Source: Branchipolynoe longqiensis
Taxonomy: Eukaryota > Annelida > Polychaeta > Phyllodocida > Polynoidae
DNA: 64,000 bases
Direction of reading: 5' to 3'
NCBI GenBank assembly: GCA_030323885.1
Contig: CM059196.1
Span: 42,865,798-42,929,797 of the forward strand
A program made the translations under genes and the position numbers. Below the pieces are notes generated by a model. The model searched no databases, was not told where the DNA came from, and saw nothing but the letters and a program-made list of their open reading frames with translations. Below, one piece after another: positions 10,131 through 19,981 of the stretch. Within the stretch, counting starts at the first letter, position 1; every line of letters starts with the position of its first letter.

Positions 10131-10890
10131 CAGCTCCGTCATACCGATGACACAACGCTAGTCTCGTGAGAGCGAGAATCATCGCAGCTGTGTGTAATCT
10201 ACACGCCGGAATCAGCGCCGTCATACCGGTGACACAATGCTAGGCTCATGAGAGCGAGAATCATTGCAGCTCTTCGTGTAATCTACCCGCCGGAATCAGC
10301 TCCATCACACCAGTGACATGACACCAGCCCGTGAGAGTGATGTTCTTCGCCGCTCTTTGTGTAATCTACATGCCGGAATCAGCTTCGTCGTACCGCTCAT
10401 AACGACCCCAGTCTCGTGAGAGTGGAACCAGCGCCGCTCTTCGTATAGTCTACATGCCAGAATCAGCTTTGTTGTACCGCTTATAACGACACTAGTCTCG
10501 TCAGAGCGGGAACCAGCGCAGCTCTTTGTGTAGTCTACATGCCGGAATCAGCTTCGTCGTACCACACATAACGATACCAGTCTCATGAGAGCGGGAACCA
10601 GCACCACTCTTCCTGTAATCTACACGCCGGAATCAGCTTCGTCGTACCGCTCATAACCACACCAGTCTCGTAAGAGCGGGAACCAGCACCGCTATTTGTG
10701 TAGTCTACATGCCGGAATCAGCTTCGCCGTACCGCTCATAACGATACCAGTATCATGAGAGCGGGAACCAGTGCCGCTCTTCGTGTAGTCTACATGCCAG
10801 AATCAGCTTCGTCGTACCGCTCATAACGACACCAGTCTCATGAGAATGGGAACCAGCACTGCTCTTCATGTAGTCTAAAACCCGGAATCA
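10131..10890. repeat. 84-bp tandem repeat array
   Basis: About nine units with CCGGAATCAGC or its variants starting near 10206, 10290, 10373, 10457, 10542, 10627, 10712, 10797 and 10881, a period of 83-86 bp. The unit also contains CGTACCGCTCATAACGAC and TCTCGTGAGAGCGGGAACCA. The array abuts the 106-bp array with no unique spacer. Confidence 0.92.
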
Positions 10891-11130
10891 GTACAACTCA
10901 ATTTGCCAGACGCATCCCTTTCCGGTTCGTTGCACACACTCAGCTCTCATCCTCGTCACAATCGTGCCAGGGTGCGCGCGCATTGAGAGCCGAGGATTCC
11001 GGTCCGACGTGCTAACCCGACGCTCACCATATGTAAGGTACCGGCGGGGAGTTGTGGAGGAGCGCTCAGGTGTCAGTGAATACGTCTCGTGAGTGGTAGT
11101 AACTACTATGTGGGCAGTTCTTTAAACCCA

Positions 11131-11235
11131 GGGATGGAAGTGGTCTCCGGGAAAAAAAGCGGAAATGTTGATATTCTCCCATAGCTTTAGCATTGTCAGG
11201 GAATCGCTGAAAAATACCGGAAGTCAGATCTCATT
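11131..11235 (+). repeat. Dispersed ~100-bp repeat A, copy 1
   Basis: GAAGTGGTCTCCGGGAAAAA, then TCTCCCATAG, TTAGCATTGTCAGGGAATCG and GGAAGTC match in order the copy at 44363-44470 on the same strand. No ORF or terminal inverted repeat is visible, so the class is unknown. Confidence 0.75.
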
Positions 11236-11288
11236 TAGCCTTGTTGTGATGGCATTATCGCCCATATCAAACAGTTTCTTGCTTAGGT

Positions 11289-11326
11289 TTTATGTTCTAA
11301 CTACATCTAAGGTCATATAAGAACAG
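11289..11326 (-). mobile_element. SINE 3'-tail fragment
   Basis: TTATGTTCTAACTACATCTA followed by AGGTCATATAAGAACAGG matches only the last ~40 bp of the SINE. The copy is severely 5' truncated. Confidence 0.65.
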
Positions 11327-11454
11327 GATTCGAACCACCCAACTGTTATCATATACATCCCATCTTTTGGAATTTTGTTTAACGTTAATCGGTGGATATA
11401 AGAAATCCCGGAAATCCGCGAAACCGCGGAGGTCTTTCATCTCTGTAAACCAGT

Positions 11455-11800
11455 GGAGGGAAAGGAACAGGGGAAAAGGGTGGAGAGGGGGGAGGGGAGC
11501 AGGGGAAGGGGAGCAGGGGAAGTGGAGCAGGGGAAGGGTGAGGGGGAGGTGACGGGGCTGAGAGAGCTGCGAGGAAGGGGGTAGCACGCCTTGTGTAAGC
11601 AGAATGTTAATGAACGAGCCAGACGAGCCGTTAGTGTAGTGGGGTGGGACGAGCTGCTCCACGAGTTGCTCTGCGGACTACCATGTATGTGAGCTGCCCT
11701 GTGGCCTCCATGTGGGCTGCCCTATGAGCTGCCCCGTGAACTTCTCCGTGAGCTGCTCTGAACTGCCTTGTGAGCTGCTGTGAGCTGATCGGTGCTCTGT
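11455..11800. repeat. Purine tract and GAGCTGC-type tandem repeat
   Basis: 11455-11580 is a GGGGA-rich polypurine tract. 11640-11800 has imperfect ~20-bp repeats built from GTGAGCTGC/TGAGCTGCCC. No credible coding frame. Confidence 0.65.
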
Positions 11801-12520
11801 CTGGCCGGCTCCTGAGGAGTTCTCTCCGCAATCTGGCAGAGTGGAATCAGCGTTCGGCGCCCACGACTCGTGCGTGTGAATTGCAAGCTTTATATCTACT
11901 GAGGGAATAGAAACGACTCAAACCCGCTCAGCCCTCAAAGTACTGCGCACACTTATCTGGTCACCTCAATTTAGCTTCGTCATATCATAGCAACATATCC
12001 ACATTCTGGAAATATGTCCATTGCATTACGTTTAGAAGTACTGAGAATAGCCATGGGATACTCGGCTTAATGCACATGGATGGGTCAGTTCTCTACCGAC
12101 TCAAATAGCTCATCTTGTGACGTTATGCAGGGAAGACATAATCAATAGGCTTCAAATTCACTATTCGTCAAAAGAGATTTTGTGATGCTTTCCTTGGTGA
12201 ACTCTTTATTATTTCAGCGAACTGTTTTGCTATACCCCTTTTCTACATTTAGTGATCCATGAGGCTAAACACGTTTCCGTTGTACTGTATAGAGGAAGCC
12301 TATCGAACTATGTAAGTCCTCCCTCCCTTTCCCTTCCCTGTGTGACATCACATAACTACGACTAATTTTTATTTCTTTAATTATTTTGGATTTTGTACAT
12401 TTTCTTTTATTTAACGACGCCTCTAGATCACATTGATTTGTATCATCGGATATTTGACGTCAAACATATGGTCATTCGAACCTATTTCTTTGAAGGAAAA
12501 ATGCTGCCGCCACATAGGTT
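11801..12520. other. Unassigned stretch
   Basis: AT-rich with short interrupted frames. No element, gene or regulatory cluster recognised. Confidence 0.45.
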
Positions 12521-12566
12521 CTGGTCCTGTTCCTAACCCGCATCCCATTTTGTCGGAAAATGTATG
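12521..12566 (+). repeat. ~45-bp direct repeat flanking the 27-bp array
   Basis: CTGGTCCTGTTCCTAACCCG followed by CATCCCATTTTGTCGGAAAA recurs at 13422-13465 as the same sequence with few changes, on the same strand. The two copies bracket the minisatellite and lie about 900 bp apart. Confidence 0.75.
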
Positions 12567-12724
12567 CACTTTCCCACAGACATGACAGCACATACCACAG
12601 CCTTTGATGAACCAGTTGTGGATCACTGGTTGCAATGGAAAATAGCCCAAACTGCAAATGTGTCTACTAAGCATGATCGACAGGATGACCTACACCTTCA
12701 CAGGTGGACACTCTACCGCCTGAT

Positions 12725-13216
12725 TTACTCCACACTACTACTAATAGCCATATGGTCACCACTACTACTAATAGCCATATGGTCCACACTACTACTAATA
12801 GCCATATGGTCGGCACTACTACTAATAGCCATATGGTCCACACTACTACTAATAGCCATATGGTCCACACTACTACTAATAGCCATATGGTCCACACTAC
12901 TACTAATAGCCATATGGTCCACACTACTACTAATATCCATATGGTCCACACTACTACTAATATCCATATGGTCCACACTACTACTAATATCCATATGGTC
13001 CACACTACTACTAATAGCCATATGGTCCACACTACTACTAATATCCATATGGTCCAAACTACTACTAATAGCCAGATGGTCCACACTACTACTAATAGCC
13101 ATATGGTCCACACTACTACTAATAGCCATATGGTCCACACTACTACTAATAGCCATATGGTCCACACTACTACTAATAGCCATATGGTCCACACTACTAC
13201 TAATAGCCATATGGTC
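12725..13216. repeat. 27-bp minisatellite array
   Basis: About 18 units of ACTACTACTAATAGCCATAT followed by GGTCCAC. Each carries an NdeI-type CATATG, with AGCC/ATCC variants. 27 bp is nine codons, so most frames on both strands remain open. The resulting peptides are treated as artefacts. Confidence 0.95.
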
Positions 13217-13249
13217 AGCATTGGTCTGGTAGGCAGACCAATGCTGACC
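13213..13249. repeat. Perfect 15-bp inverted repeat (hairpin)
   Basis: GGTCAGCATTGGTCT (13213-13227) and AGACCAATGCTGACC (13235-13249) are exact inverse complements around a 7-nt loop GGTAGGC. The left arm starts within the last minisatellite unit. Confidence 0.9.
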
Positions 13250-14236
13250 TACTGGGTTCGAGCTCAAATAGCCAATATAATATCCATATAACGAATACAC
13301 AGGAAAACCATGTGACCAGATCTATAAATACAGACTTCATTGCATGCCGGTTATTCTTATGTACTTTATTATTGGGTTACGGTGGCTTGAGCGGCATGGG
13401 AATGTCTAGCTCACTTCACTTCTGGTCCTGTTCCTAACCCGCATCCCATTTCATCTGAAAATGTAGCAATAATCAAATACAACGACAGGGATGTTGGGAC
13501 CAGCGAGAGATGTAGGCTCGTCCAACTTATATGGGTTATATTCCTCAGTCCTTTTAATTGGACCAACTTTTCTTTTCCTTTGCAAACCTAGTTTTGGGTG
13601 TTCCGTGAACCTGAAAAAAACTTTGTGAACTTAGGTTTATTCTTGATTGGATGGACATATATTTTATGAACCTGGTTCGATGAAGCTGTGTTCAGGGTCC
13701 AAAATGCTTCACTCGATCACTCTGGGAACTATTCATCGAGTTATGATCTAATTGGTTGAAACATAAAGAGCTCCCCCATAGATGAGGAAGAAAGTAACAG
13801 GACAGTAAAACAATGGATGACCGTGACAATATTTTACTCACTTCAGAGGAAATGGGCTTAGTTGTTGACTTATGACTATGAGAGGCTGAATCTTACACCT
13901 CATTATAACTCAATTAACAATTTTTTATTTTTTTATTTTTTTAAAAATGTGTCCAAAGTCTGGCAAATTAACAGTTCACCCAATTAAGAAGGGGTTTTTC
14001 TATGTAATATCTTATTAATATATTTATTTCAGTTAGGAGCATTGGTCTCAAGCACCAACCCTGAAAGTCAAACCTTGTCTCATTGCCTTCCTCTATTTCT
14101 TCGGCTATTCCAACAATGTGCTAGAGAGCACTGCGGTAAGCAATATCTCACAGCCTGAAGGAGCGGAGTGGGAGTGCCAGGTGTGCGGGGGATGGGCGGG
14201 GGAGGGGGGGCGGGGGTGTAGGAGAGGAAAGTGTAT
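13250..14236. other. Unassigned stretch
   Basis: Contains the second copy of the 45-bp direct repeat (13422-13465), T- and A-rich patches near 13921-13945 and a GGGGGCGGGGG patch near 14198-14217. No gene recognised. Confidence 0.45.
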
Positions 14237-14894
14237 AGCCCCGTTTACACGGGCGATTTAAAACGTTTCATATGAACCCACTTGCCTAGATCGACTCACA
14301 TTTGGTGTGTAAACGCGGCTCTGTGGCGTTTTAGGGCTGAATCGATTCATATGAAAGGCCTCATCTATACCACCTCGGGAGGTGGTTTATTTGAAGCGAT
14401 TCAGCTTGTTCCCGGGCGGCGATAGTATAAAATAGTAGTGCGTGTGCAGCCCAACCACAAAACCAAACGAACAGGGGGGCCGTAAGCAATCTCTGCTGCC
14501 CGTCAGTGTTAGTGCAAAAACAACAAAAAACCAACCCAAAAAACCCAAAAACAAACACAACAACACCAACACACACCCGATATAACACCACGAACATCTA
14601 GTAGAATGCCAGATACATAATTAACACCAGAATTCACAGACTCCAAAATAACGCCACACAAATTTAAACCATAAAATTCCATACACATTCCAAGCGATAT
14701 TAACGTAGCAGCTACATCGGAGTCGAATCGACGTGTGTAAACTAAACAAATAGCATTGCTTGCCGGCTACAGGCGCCTGCTTGTTCCCGGCGCCGACACA
14801 CTTTCAAATTCCGTCGTGTAAACACGCTTCCAAAACGCTTCATATGAATCGCTTTGTCTACATCGTTTCACAATTCCCCTTGTAAACACGGCTC
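14237..14894. mobile_element. Non-autonomous DNA transposon with GTTTACA-type TIRs
   Basis: The left end AGCCCCGTTTACACGGGCGA is mirrored at the right end, whose inverse complement begins GAGCCGTGTTTACAAGGGGA. Subterminal TTCATATGAA motifs occur near both ends (about 14267, 14346, 14838), and TGTAAAC recurs internally. The length of about 658 bp and absence of a transposase indicate a non-autonomous element. Superfamily and target duplication are unclear. Confidence 0.72.
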
Positions 14895-15118
14895 ATGTCA
14901 GTCTTCCTGGCAGGGAGGGATGCGGACTTCCGCTAGGGATATATACCGTTTCAAATGGGCGTAACAGTAATCTGTCGGCCAAATACTGTGAACAGTTATA
15001 GATGGTTCTCACCAACCGAGTGTGCGAGTGAGTGAGTGTGAGTGAGTGAGTGAGTGAGTGAGTGAGTGAGTGAGTGGGTGAGTGAGTGAGTGAGTGTCTG
15101 TGTGTGAATGTGGTTATT

Positions 15119-15181
15119 TAGTTGTTGGAGTTTTACGTCATAGCAAGATCTAAGGTCATATCAGGTCGGGTACCGACTTGT
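15119..15181 (-). mobile_element. SINE 3'-tail fragment inside GAGT array
   Basis: TTGTTGGAGTTTTACGTCAT and GATCTAAGGTCATATCAGG up to ACCGACTTGTGAG, then the sequence merges into GAGT repeats. It contains only the last ~60 bp of the SINE. Confidence 0.8.
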
Positions 15182-15245
15182 GAGTGAGTGTGAGTGAGTG
15201 AGTGAGTGAGTGAGTGAGTGAGTGAGTGAGGGAGTGAGTGAGTGA

Positions 15246-15310
15246 GGTTGGTTGTTGGGAGTTTTATTTCCTGGCAACATCTAAGGTCATATCAGGACGG
15301 GAACCGACTT
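15246..15310 (-). mobile_element. Second SINE 3'-tail fragment inside GAGT array
   Basis: GTTGGTTGTTGGGAGTTTTA and CATCTAAGGTCATATCAGG up to ACCGACTTGTGAG, again merging into GAGT repeats at the same SINE position. It is probably a duplicate of the preceding unit. Confidence 0.8.
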
Positions 15311-15455
15311 GTGAGCGAGGGTGAGTGAATGAGTGAGTGAGCGAGTGAGTGAGTGAGTGAGTGAGTGAGTGAGTGAGTGAGTGAGTGAGTGAGTGAGTGG
15401 GTGAGTGTCTGTGTATTTTGGGAGGCATGCTTTTCTATCCACACCTCACGGACAG

Positions 15456-15771
15456 GACGCGGTTGCCCAAATCGGTAAGACCGCTGGCTGGCTTCTCATG
15501 CAGGAGATTGTGCGATCAAACTAAGTCAAACTAATAACTTACAAAACTGATACTTGTCACTACCTAATCTGGCACTTGGCATTACTAAGCTAGGGGAAGG
15601 ATTGGTTTGCTCAGCATCAGGATAAAGTGACTAAGTGGGGTATTGTGTACTGGTCCCAGTCTGCCAATGGGACAGCACTATAAAGTCATCATGAGTGTGC
15701 ACTGTCAAAAGTCGGCACATGTCGTGATATGACCTTATATGTTGCTAAGATGCTAAACCACAACAAACACA
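15456..15771 (+). mobile_element. tRNA-derived SINE, nearly complete
   Basis: Plus-strand copy beginning at a diverged head (GGACGCGGTTGCCCAAATCG) and running through the body. It ends with GTGATATGACCTTATATGTT and a CAACAAACA tail. The B box is degraded (TTGTGCGATCAAAC), suggesting an old copy. Confidence 0.82.
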
Positions 15772-16354
15772 TCTTTCAACAGGGAGCAAAATCAAAGATT
15801 AGATAATGTGGGGCTATTAGTGAGAAGTACAGGAGTCACACTAACTACCGCCACACACAGTCGATCTACTGATAGTCCGTAGTGACTAGCAACACCTCAC
15901 AATAACTACAAACAGCCCATACTACCACTAGGTACAACCAATACTTATCTAAACTACCAAAGCCTCCTACTATCAACACTGTGTCCTAAATACCAATGCC
16001 CAACAGTAAACAATCCACTAACACCCCCCCCCCCAACAACTACCCCTCCTCATCCCCCACCCCTATATCTACCCCCCCCCCCTCGTCCCGCACACCCGTT
16101 CAATCCCCACCTGACACCTCATCCTTCACCCCCCCTCCTACCCCCCCCCCCCCCCCCCACACCACACACCCTCCAACTACACCCCAGCTGGAAGGCTGAA
16201 TGAAGAAGGTGCCTGCGTACATGGGTGTGTGACAGACGAGGCGCCATGTAGAACTGCCTGTGTTATCCACACACCACCCCCGGCCACTCGGAGCGCCACC
16301 TACCGGCAGCCTTCCGAACTGTTCAACTCGGCACCAACCCTCAGCAATGACCGG
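15772..16354. other. Unassigned stretch with C-rich tract
   Basis: 16020-16165 contains several C runs (up to about 18 C at 16141-16158) giving Pro-rich artefact frames. No gene recognised. Confidence 0.5.
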
Positions 16355-16445
16355 TTAAAGCTGCATAGTCCGACCATTTTCAGTGTCTGCTATTTTCCTT
16401 ATTTAAAAGTTGATCAATTATAACCTACGTTACTTTATACTCCAG
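16355..16445 (+). mobile_element. Truncated TTAA-bounded MITE
   Basis: TTAAAGCTGCATAGTCCGAC, then GTTGATCAATTATAACCTAC match the left ~90 bp of the family. The rest is missing. Confidence 0.75.
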
Positions 16446-17460
16446 TCACACTACGGTTTGCGACCACAAAAAAAGGGTTTGTCGTAAAGAGGCCGCTAAA
16501 TAGTTGCAAAGTAGTCCTCAGTGGTCGCCGACCTCCTTGCGACCAATTTCTGCTGGACAGGACCCCAGTTTAAGGCATCCCAGACAGGTCCCGGCCCCCA
16601 CCTCCCTCACAGGATCACCCCCACCCCCCTCCCGCCAAATTCGAAAATGACGCTCAATTGCTCCAAATTGGGCCTAAAACTAGGAGTCTCTGTGGATACA
16701 TACAGCGCCAAGGTTGTGCCGGGCGCCGCTCAACCAGGAGGCGTCACGCCTCACTGCGTCGACCCGAATCGCCTCATTGCTCGCTTAGCGTTATGGGACG
16801 CATGCGCATGCGCACACAAATATACATAAATAAAGTACACGGCGCAATGTGCTGGCAGCCACCCGACAAACAAGGCCCAGCTTTTAAGTGTCATCCGGGT
16901 CCGTTTGTCCGGCACTGCAAAGCACGCTTGCACAGGCAGGGGCTTGTGACGTCACGTCATTGTGACGTCACGCCGCCACCTACTGACCGATGCGATGGAA
17001 TGCTCGCTTGTGGAAGCAACTACTGACCTACCGGCAGGCTTAGTCCAGATTTCGCACATTCGTAGATATATATGTGCACTATAAGGAAGTTATCCTCCTC
17101 CAGTGCAACTGACACTACATCCGGTGGAGGCGAGGAGGCCGGAGGTGGCGCCACCGGTACAGTGTTGGGTCTTACGGAGTATACCATTAATGATAATAAA
17201 TCCCTTATGCATCTTTATACTTGCATAATTCGTTATACATCACATAAACGTGGATAGTATTCACCTGTTTTTCATCGGCTTTATACATAATGTTGATATA
17301 CTGTACTACACTATACTACACTACTGTCACACTATATTACATTATGCTACACTATGCTATAACCCGACGTGGTGGCTGTTGTAAAATAACCAAATAAGTG
17401 CCAAATGAAAAGACGGATGTGGATGATTGTTTTTGTGTACCAACTGGCGATATCACACAT
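16446..17460. other. Unassigned stretch with promoter-like motif cluster
   Basis: No gene is proven. The stretch is relatively CpG-rich between about 16650 and 17170. It contains an NRF1-like TGCGCATGCGCA at 16803-16814 and two TGACGTCA motifs at 16947-16954 and 16963-16970. A degraded transposon-like end (CAGTCACACTACGGTTTGCG) lies near 16444. Confidence 0.45.
16947..16970. promoter_or_regulatory. Two perfect CRE-like palindromes
   Basis: TGACGTCA occurs at 16947-16954 and again at 16963-16970, 16 bp apart start to start, in a CpG-rich setting. This is the cognate site of CREB/ATF bZIP factors. Without an adjacent transcription unit the function is inferred only. Confidence 0.4.
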
Positions 17461-17552
17461 GCAGAGCGACTTCATAGTGCTGCCCGACTGAAAGAGTGGG
17501 CCACCAGCACTATGACCTGATATCTCACTCAGCCACATTATCCAAACCCTGT
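17461..17552 (-). mobile_element. SINE central fragment
   Basis: GCAGAGCGACTTCATAGTGC through ACCAGCACTATGACCTGATA and CTCAGCCACATTATCC. Only the middle of the SINE is present, just upstream of a larger copy. Confidence 0.7.
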
Positions 17553-17570
17553 GCAAACCAACATCTGTGC

Positions 17571-17864
17571 TCATATCAGGATGAGTACCGAATAGTGACA
17601 GTGTGCACGCATGGCTACATTATAGTGCTGCACTACTGGGATATCAGATCACCAGCACCATAACCCAATTTGCTACTCATTCATCATTATCCTTATACTG
17701 AGATAACCAGTCCTTACCATATCCTATTAATGCTGAGCACCAGGCTCGGTAGGGACAAGCAATCAAATTCATAAGTTATTAGTTTGACTCGGTGGTGGTT
17801 CAAATTCACGACTTTCCATACGAGGAGACAACCAGCGCTCTTCCTGATTCTGCCCCCCATATCC
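17571..17864 (-). mobile_element. tRNA-derived SINE, lacking extreme tail
   Basis: From CATATCAGGATGAGTACCGA through the body to a diverged head ending CCATATCCGG. Older than the family consensus by visible substitutions in the B-box region (GTTCAAATTCACG). Confidence 0.8.
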
Positions 17865-18084
17865 GGTAAGGTGTGCGTAAGCCATGTAGAGCACCCTAAT
17901 ACCGGCTTGGCGCATATTCTTCCGCGTAACAGAGATGCACACAAGAAGATGATACAGGCTGAGAACAAAGGCAGCCCCACGTGCGGGTGGCAGGCCACTC
18001 TACGGGAGTGACACACGAGTATGGGTTCAGGAAGGTGGGCCGAAAACGGCACCAGCCTACTCAGACAGACCGACCCGGTGTAGT

Positions 18085-18251
18085 AAGTTCAAAACACTAC
18101 CCCACAAAAACACTACGGTAGTGTTTTCAACCTAGGTTCAAAACACTACGGTAGTGTTTTCAACTTAAAGGTAGGTTCAAAACACTACTGTGGCCACGCT
18201 CAAAACACTATCCGTAAGTTCAAAACACTCCCTTTAAGTTCAAAACACTAC
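18085..18251. repeat. Palindromic AAAACACTAC repeat cluster
   Basis: Seven copies of a TTCAAAACACT-type motif occur in about 170 bp. Two of them form perfect palindromes AAAACACTAC-G-GTAGTGTTTT at 18107-18127 and 18140-18160. The cluster ends where a SINE fragment begins. Confidence 0.85.
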
Positions 18252-18252
18252 T

Positions 18253-18391
18253 CTCATGGTGCTGGCAGCCTGGTCTCCCAGTGGGGCAGCACTATGAAGT
18301 CGCCATGAGTGTGCACTCTCACAAGTCAGTACCCGTCCTGAGATGACCATAGATGTTGCTAGGATGTAAAACAACAACAAACAATCAATCA
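18253..18391 (+). mobile_element. 5'-truncated SINE
   Basis: Starts at CTCATGGTGCTGGCAGCCTG in the body and ends with GAGATGACCATAGATGTTGC and a CAACAACAAACAATCAATCA tail. The head is absent, consistent with 5' truncation. Confidence 0.82.
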
Positions 18392-18475
18392 AATTCCGCA
18401 GCATGGTCACCATATAAATGTATACCAGTAGGTTCGATTTTGTGGCATTACAGACCAGACGGGATGGCCGAATGA

Positions 18476-18663
18476 GTGGTAGTGATAGTGGTAGTGATAG
18501 TGATAGTGGTGGTGGTAGTGGTGGTGGTGGTAGTGATGGTGGTGATGGTGATAGTGGTGGTGGTAATAGTGATAGTGGTGGTGGTGATAGTGGTGGTGGT
18601 AGTGATAATGGTGGTAGTAGTGATAATGGTGGTAGTAGTGATAGTGGTGGTGATGGTGATAGT
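18476..18663. repeat. GGT/AGT trinucleotide microsatellite
   Basis: Imperfect (AGTGGT)n and (GATGGT)n over about 190 bp. The Ser/Gly-rich, Val-rich and Thr-rich frames here come from the repeat. Confidence 0.92.
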
Positions 18664-19054
18664 ATCATCCTCCCCCCCCCCCCGTCTCTTCACCTTCCAT
18701 CCTTTCATATACCTCTACCACCACCCCATCTACCCTCTCCTACACCCTTCACCCCCCCCCCCCCCATCCCCTCCCCCGCTCCCGGACTGTCCGACGCTCC
18801 GGTCCGTTGAAGGTGACCGCTGAACACGCATCCTTCACCCGGTCGCCTTCCACGTGACTGCCCATGACTGCTTCAGTCACACCGTCAATCCTCGTCATGC
18901 CCCCACCCCCCCCCAACACACACTCACCCCATCCTTCCCCTACCTGCCCTCACCCCCTAGGCTCCTTCACCCTTCACGCCTCACACATCCTCTGCTCTTT
19001 ACAAACTCCACACACAAATATTTTACCTCCCCCCCCCCTCTCTTCGCTACATAC
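18664..19054. other. C-rich unassigned stretch
   Basis: Contains poly-C patches near 18671, 18751-18764 and 19030, with CCCTCTACC-type pyrimidine sequence. No gene. Confidence 0.5.
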
Positions 19055-19570
19055 ATGGTGGCCGAATTGATAACAGCGGTGACTGGGTTCCCGTGTGGAA
19101 AGTCATGGGTCTGATCCCCGACTGAGTCAAACCGATGGCTTCCAAAATTGATAATTGTCACTACCTAGCCTGGTGCTTAGCATTATTAAAGTTGCATAGT
19201 CCGATGAAATATCAAATTTTCAAAACCAAAACAATTATCTAAATGTGATTCTACGTATCTAACTTAGATATTGGTGCACTTATTAAACATTTGTCACCAC
19301 ACAGAAGGGGATGCCGAGGCAATTGAATAGAACCTGTTACTGCAGAAGCCTATGGGGTCAGAGTTTTGGCGTGCTTGCCAAAATTAATTTTGCATGGTTC
19401 CACTTCAAATATCTCAAAAGTTAGCCACTTAAAATAAAAGTTACTTCAAGCTAAAGTAAGGTACATAATAACAATGTATTTATCTAAAAAAAAATCAGAA
19501 ACTCAAAACCATTGGACTATGCAACTTTTAATATGATAGAGCGAGGACTGGTTTGTAAAGGTGGGACTAA
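19055..19570 (+). mobile_element. SINE interrupted by a TTAA MITE
   Basis: The head (ATGGTGGCCGAATTGATAAC, then a B-box-like GGTCTGATCCCCG) and the body up to CTTAGCATTA lie left of 19186. The body resumes after 19531 as TATGATAGAGCGAGGACTGG before fading near 19570. The break falls within the SINE segment that normally reads GCATTATTAGGATAGGG. Confidence 0.82.
19186..19531 (-). mobile_element. Full-length TTAA-bounded MITE inserted in SINE
   Basis: 346 bp, flanked by TTAA at 19186-19189 and 19528-19531, with inverted ends TTAAAGTTGCATAGTCCGAT and ATTGGACTATGCAACTTTTA. The host SINE reads straight across the insertion, which supports TTAA as the duplicated target and makes this MITE younger than that SINE. 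Confidence 0.92.
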
Positions 19571-19981
19571 AAAGGAGCCATTGCCCTGATTAAATGCAGT
19601 CCAAGTCAATAAAGAGCGAGCCATGAGAGGGGTGTTAAGGTAAAGTAACGATTGCAGGCTTCCTTAGCAGATACAGCTGAGAAGCACTTCGCAACGCTCC
19701 ATATATATGAGCTAAGGCACTTTCAAATAGGACATTTTCAAGATATACAAAACGCGGATAGCCAAAATTTGGTCATGATAATTGTGAACAAGTGAGGGGG
19801 GTCATTCAAATAGTATGTAACACTTAGCGGGATGGTGGTGTAGGTCCAAGCGTTATCTGGCCTGTATGGTCTAAAGTTAGGAGTGCTACAAGGAACTGGA
19901 GTGTCTAATTTTGACCACAATAGTGCTACATAATATTTGAACGGCCTCTAAAGTTGCTAATCAAATTACTGCCCCTTTCAG
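19571..19981. other. Unassigned stretch
   Basis: No gene or known repeat recognised. Confidence 0.4.

Larger units (their letters stand above)
15020..15415. repeat. (GAGT)n microsatellite in three blocks
   Basis: GAGT tracts at 15028-15095, 15180-15245 and 15320-15402 are separated by two SINE-tail fragments. The tracts appear to grow out of the SINE sequence CGACTTGTGAG, which ends in a GTGAG seed. Confidence 0.9.

Noticed and set aside
12564..13300. Repetitive frames of about 185-220 codons over the 27-bp array
   Set aside because: Nine-codon units with no stop are open in several frames on both strands. Nothing but the repeat is encoded.
12521..13465. LTR retrotransposon with 45-bp direct repeats as LTRs
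   Set aside because: The repeats are too short. There is no primer-binding site, polypurine tract or gag/pol between them, and the interior is a minisatellite.
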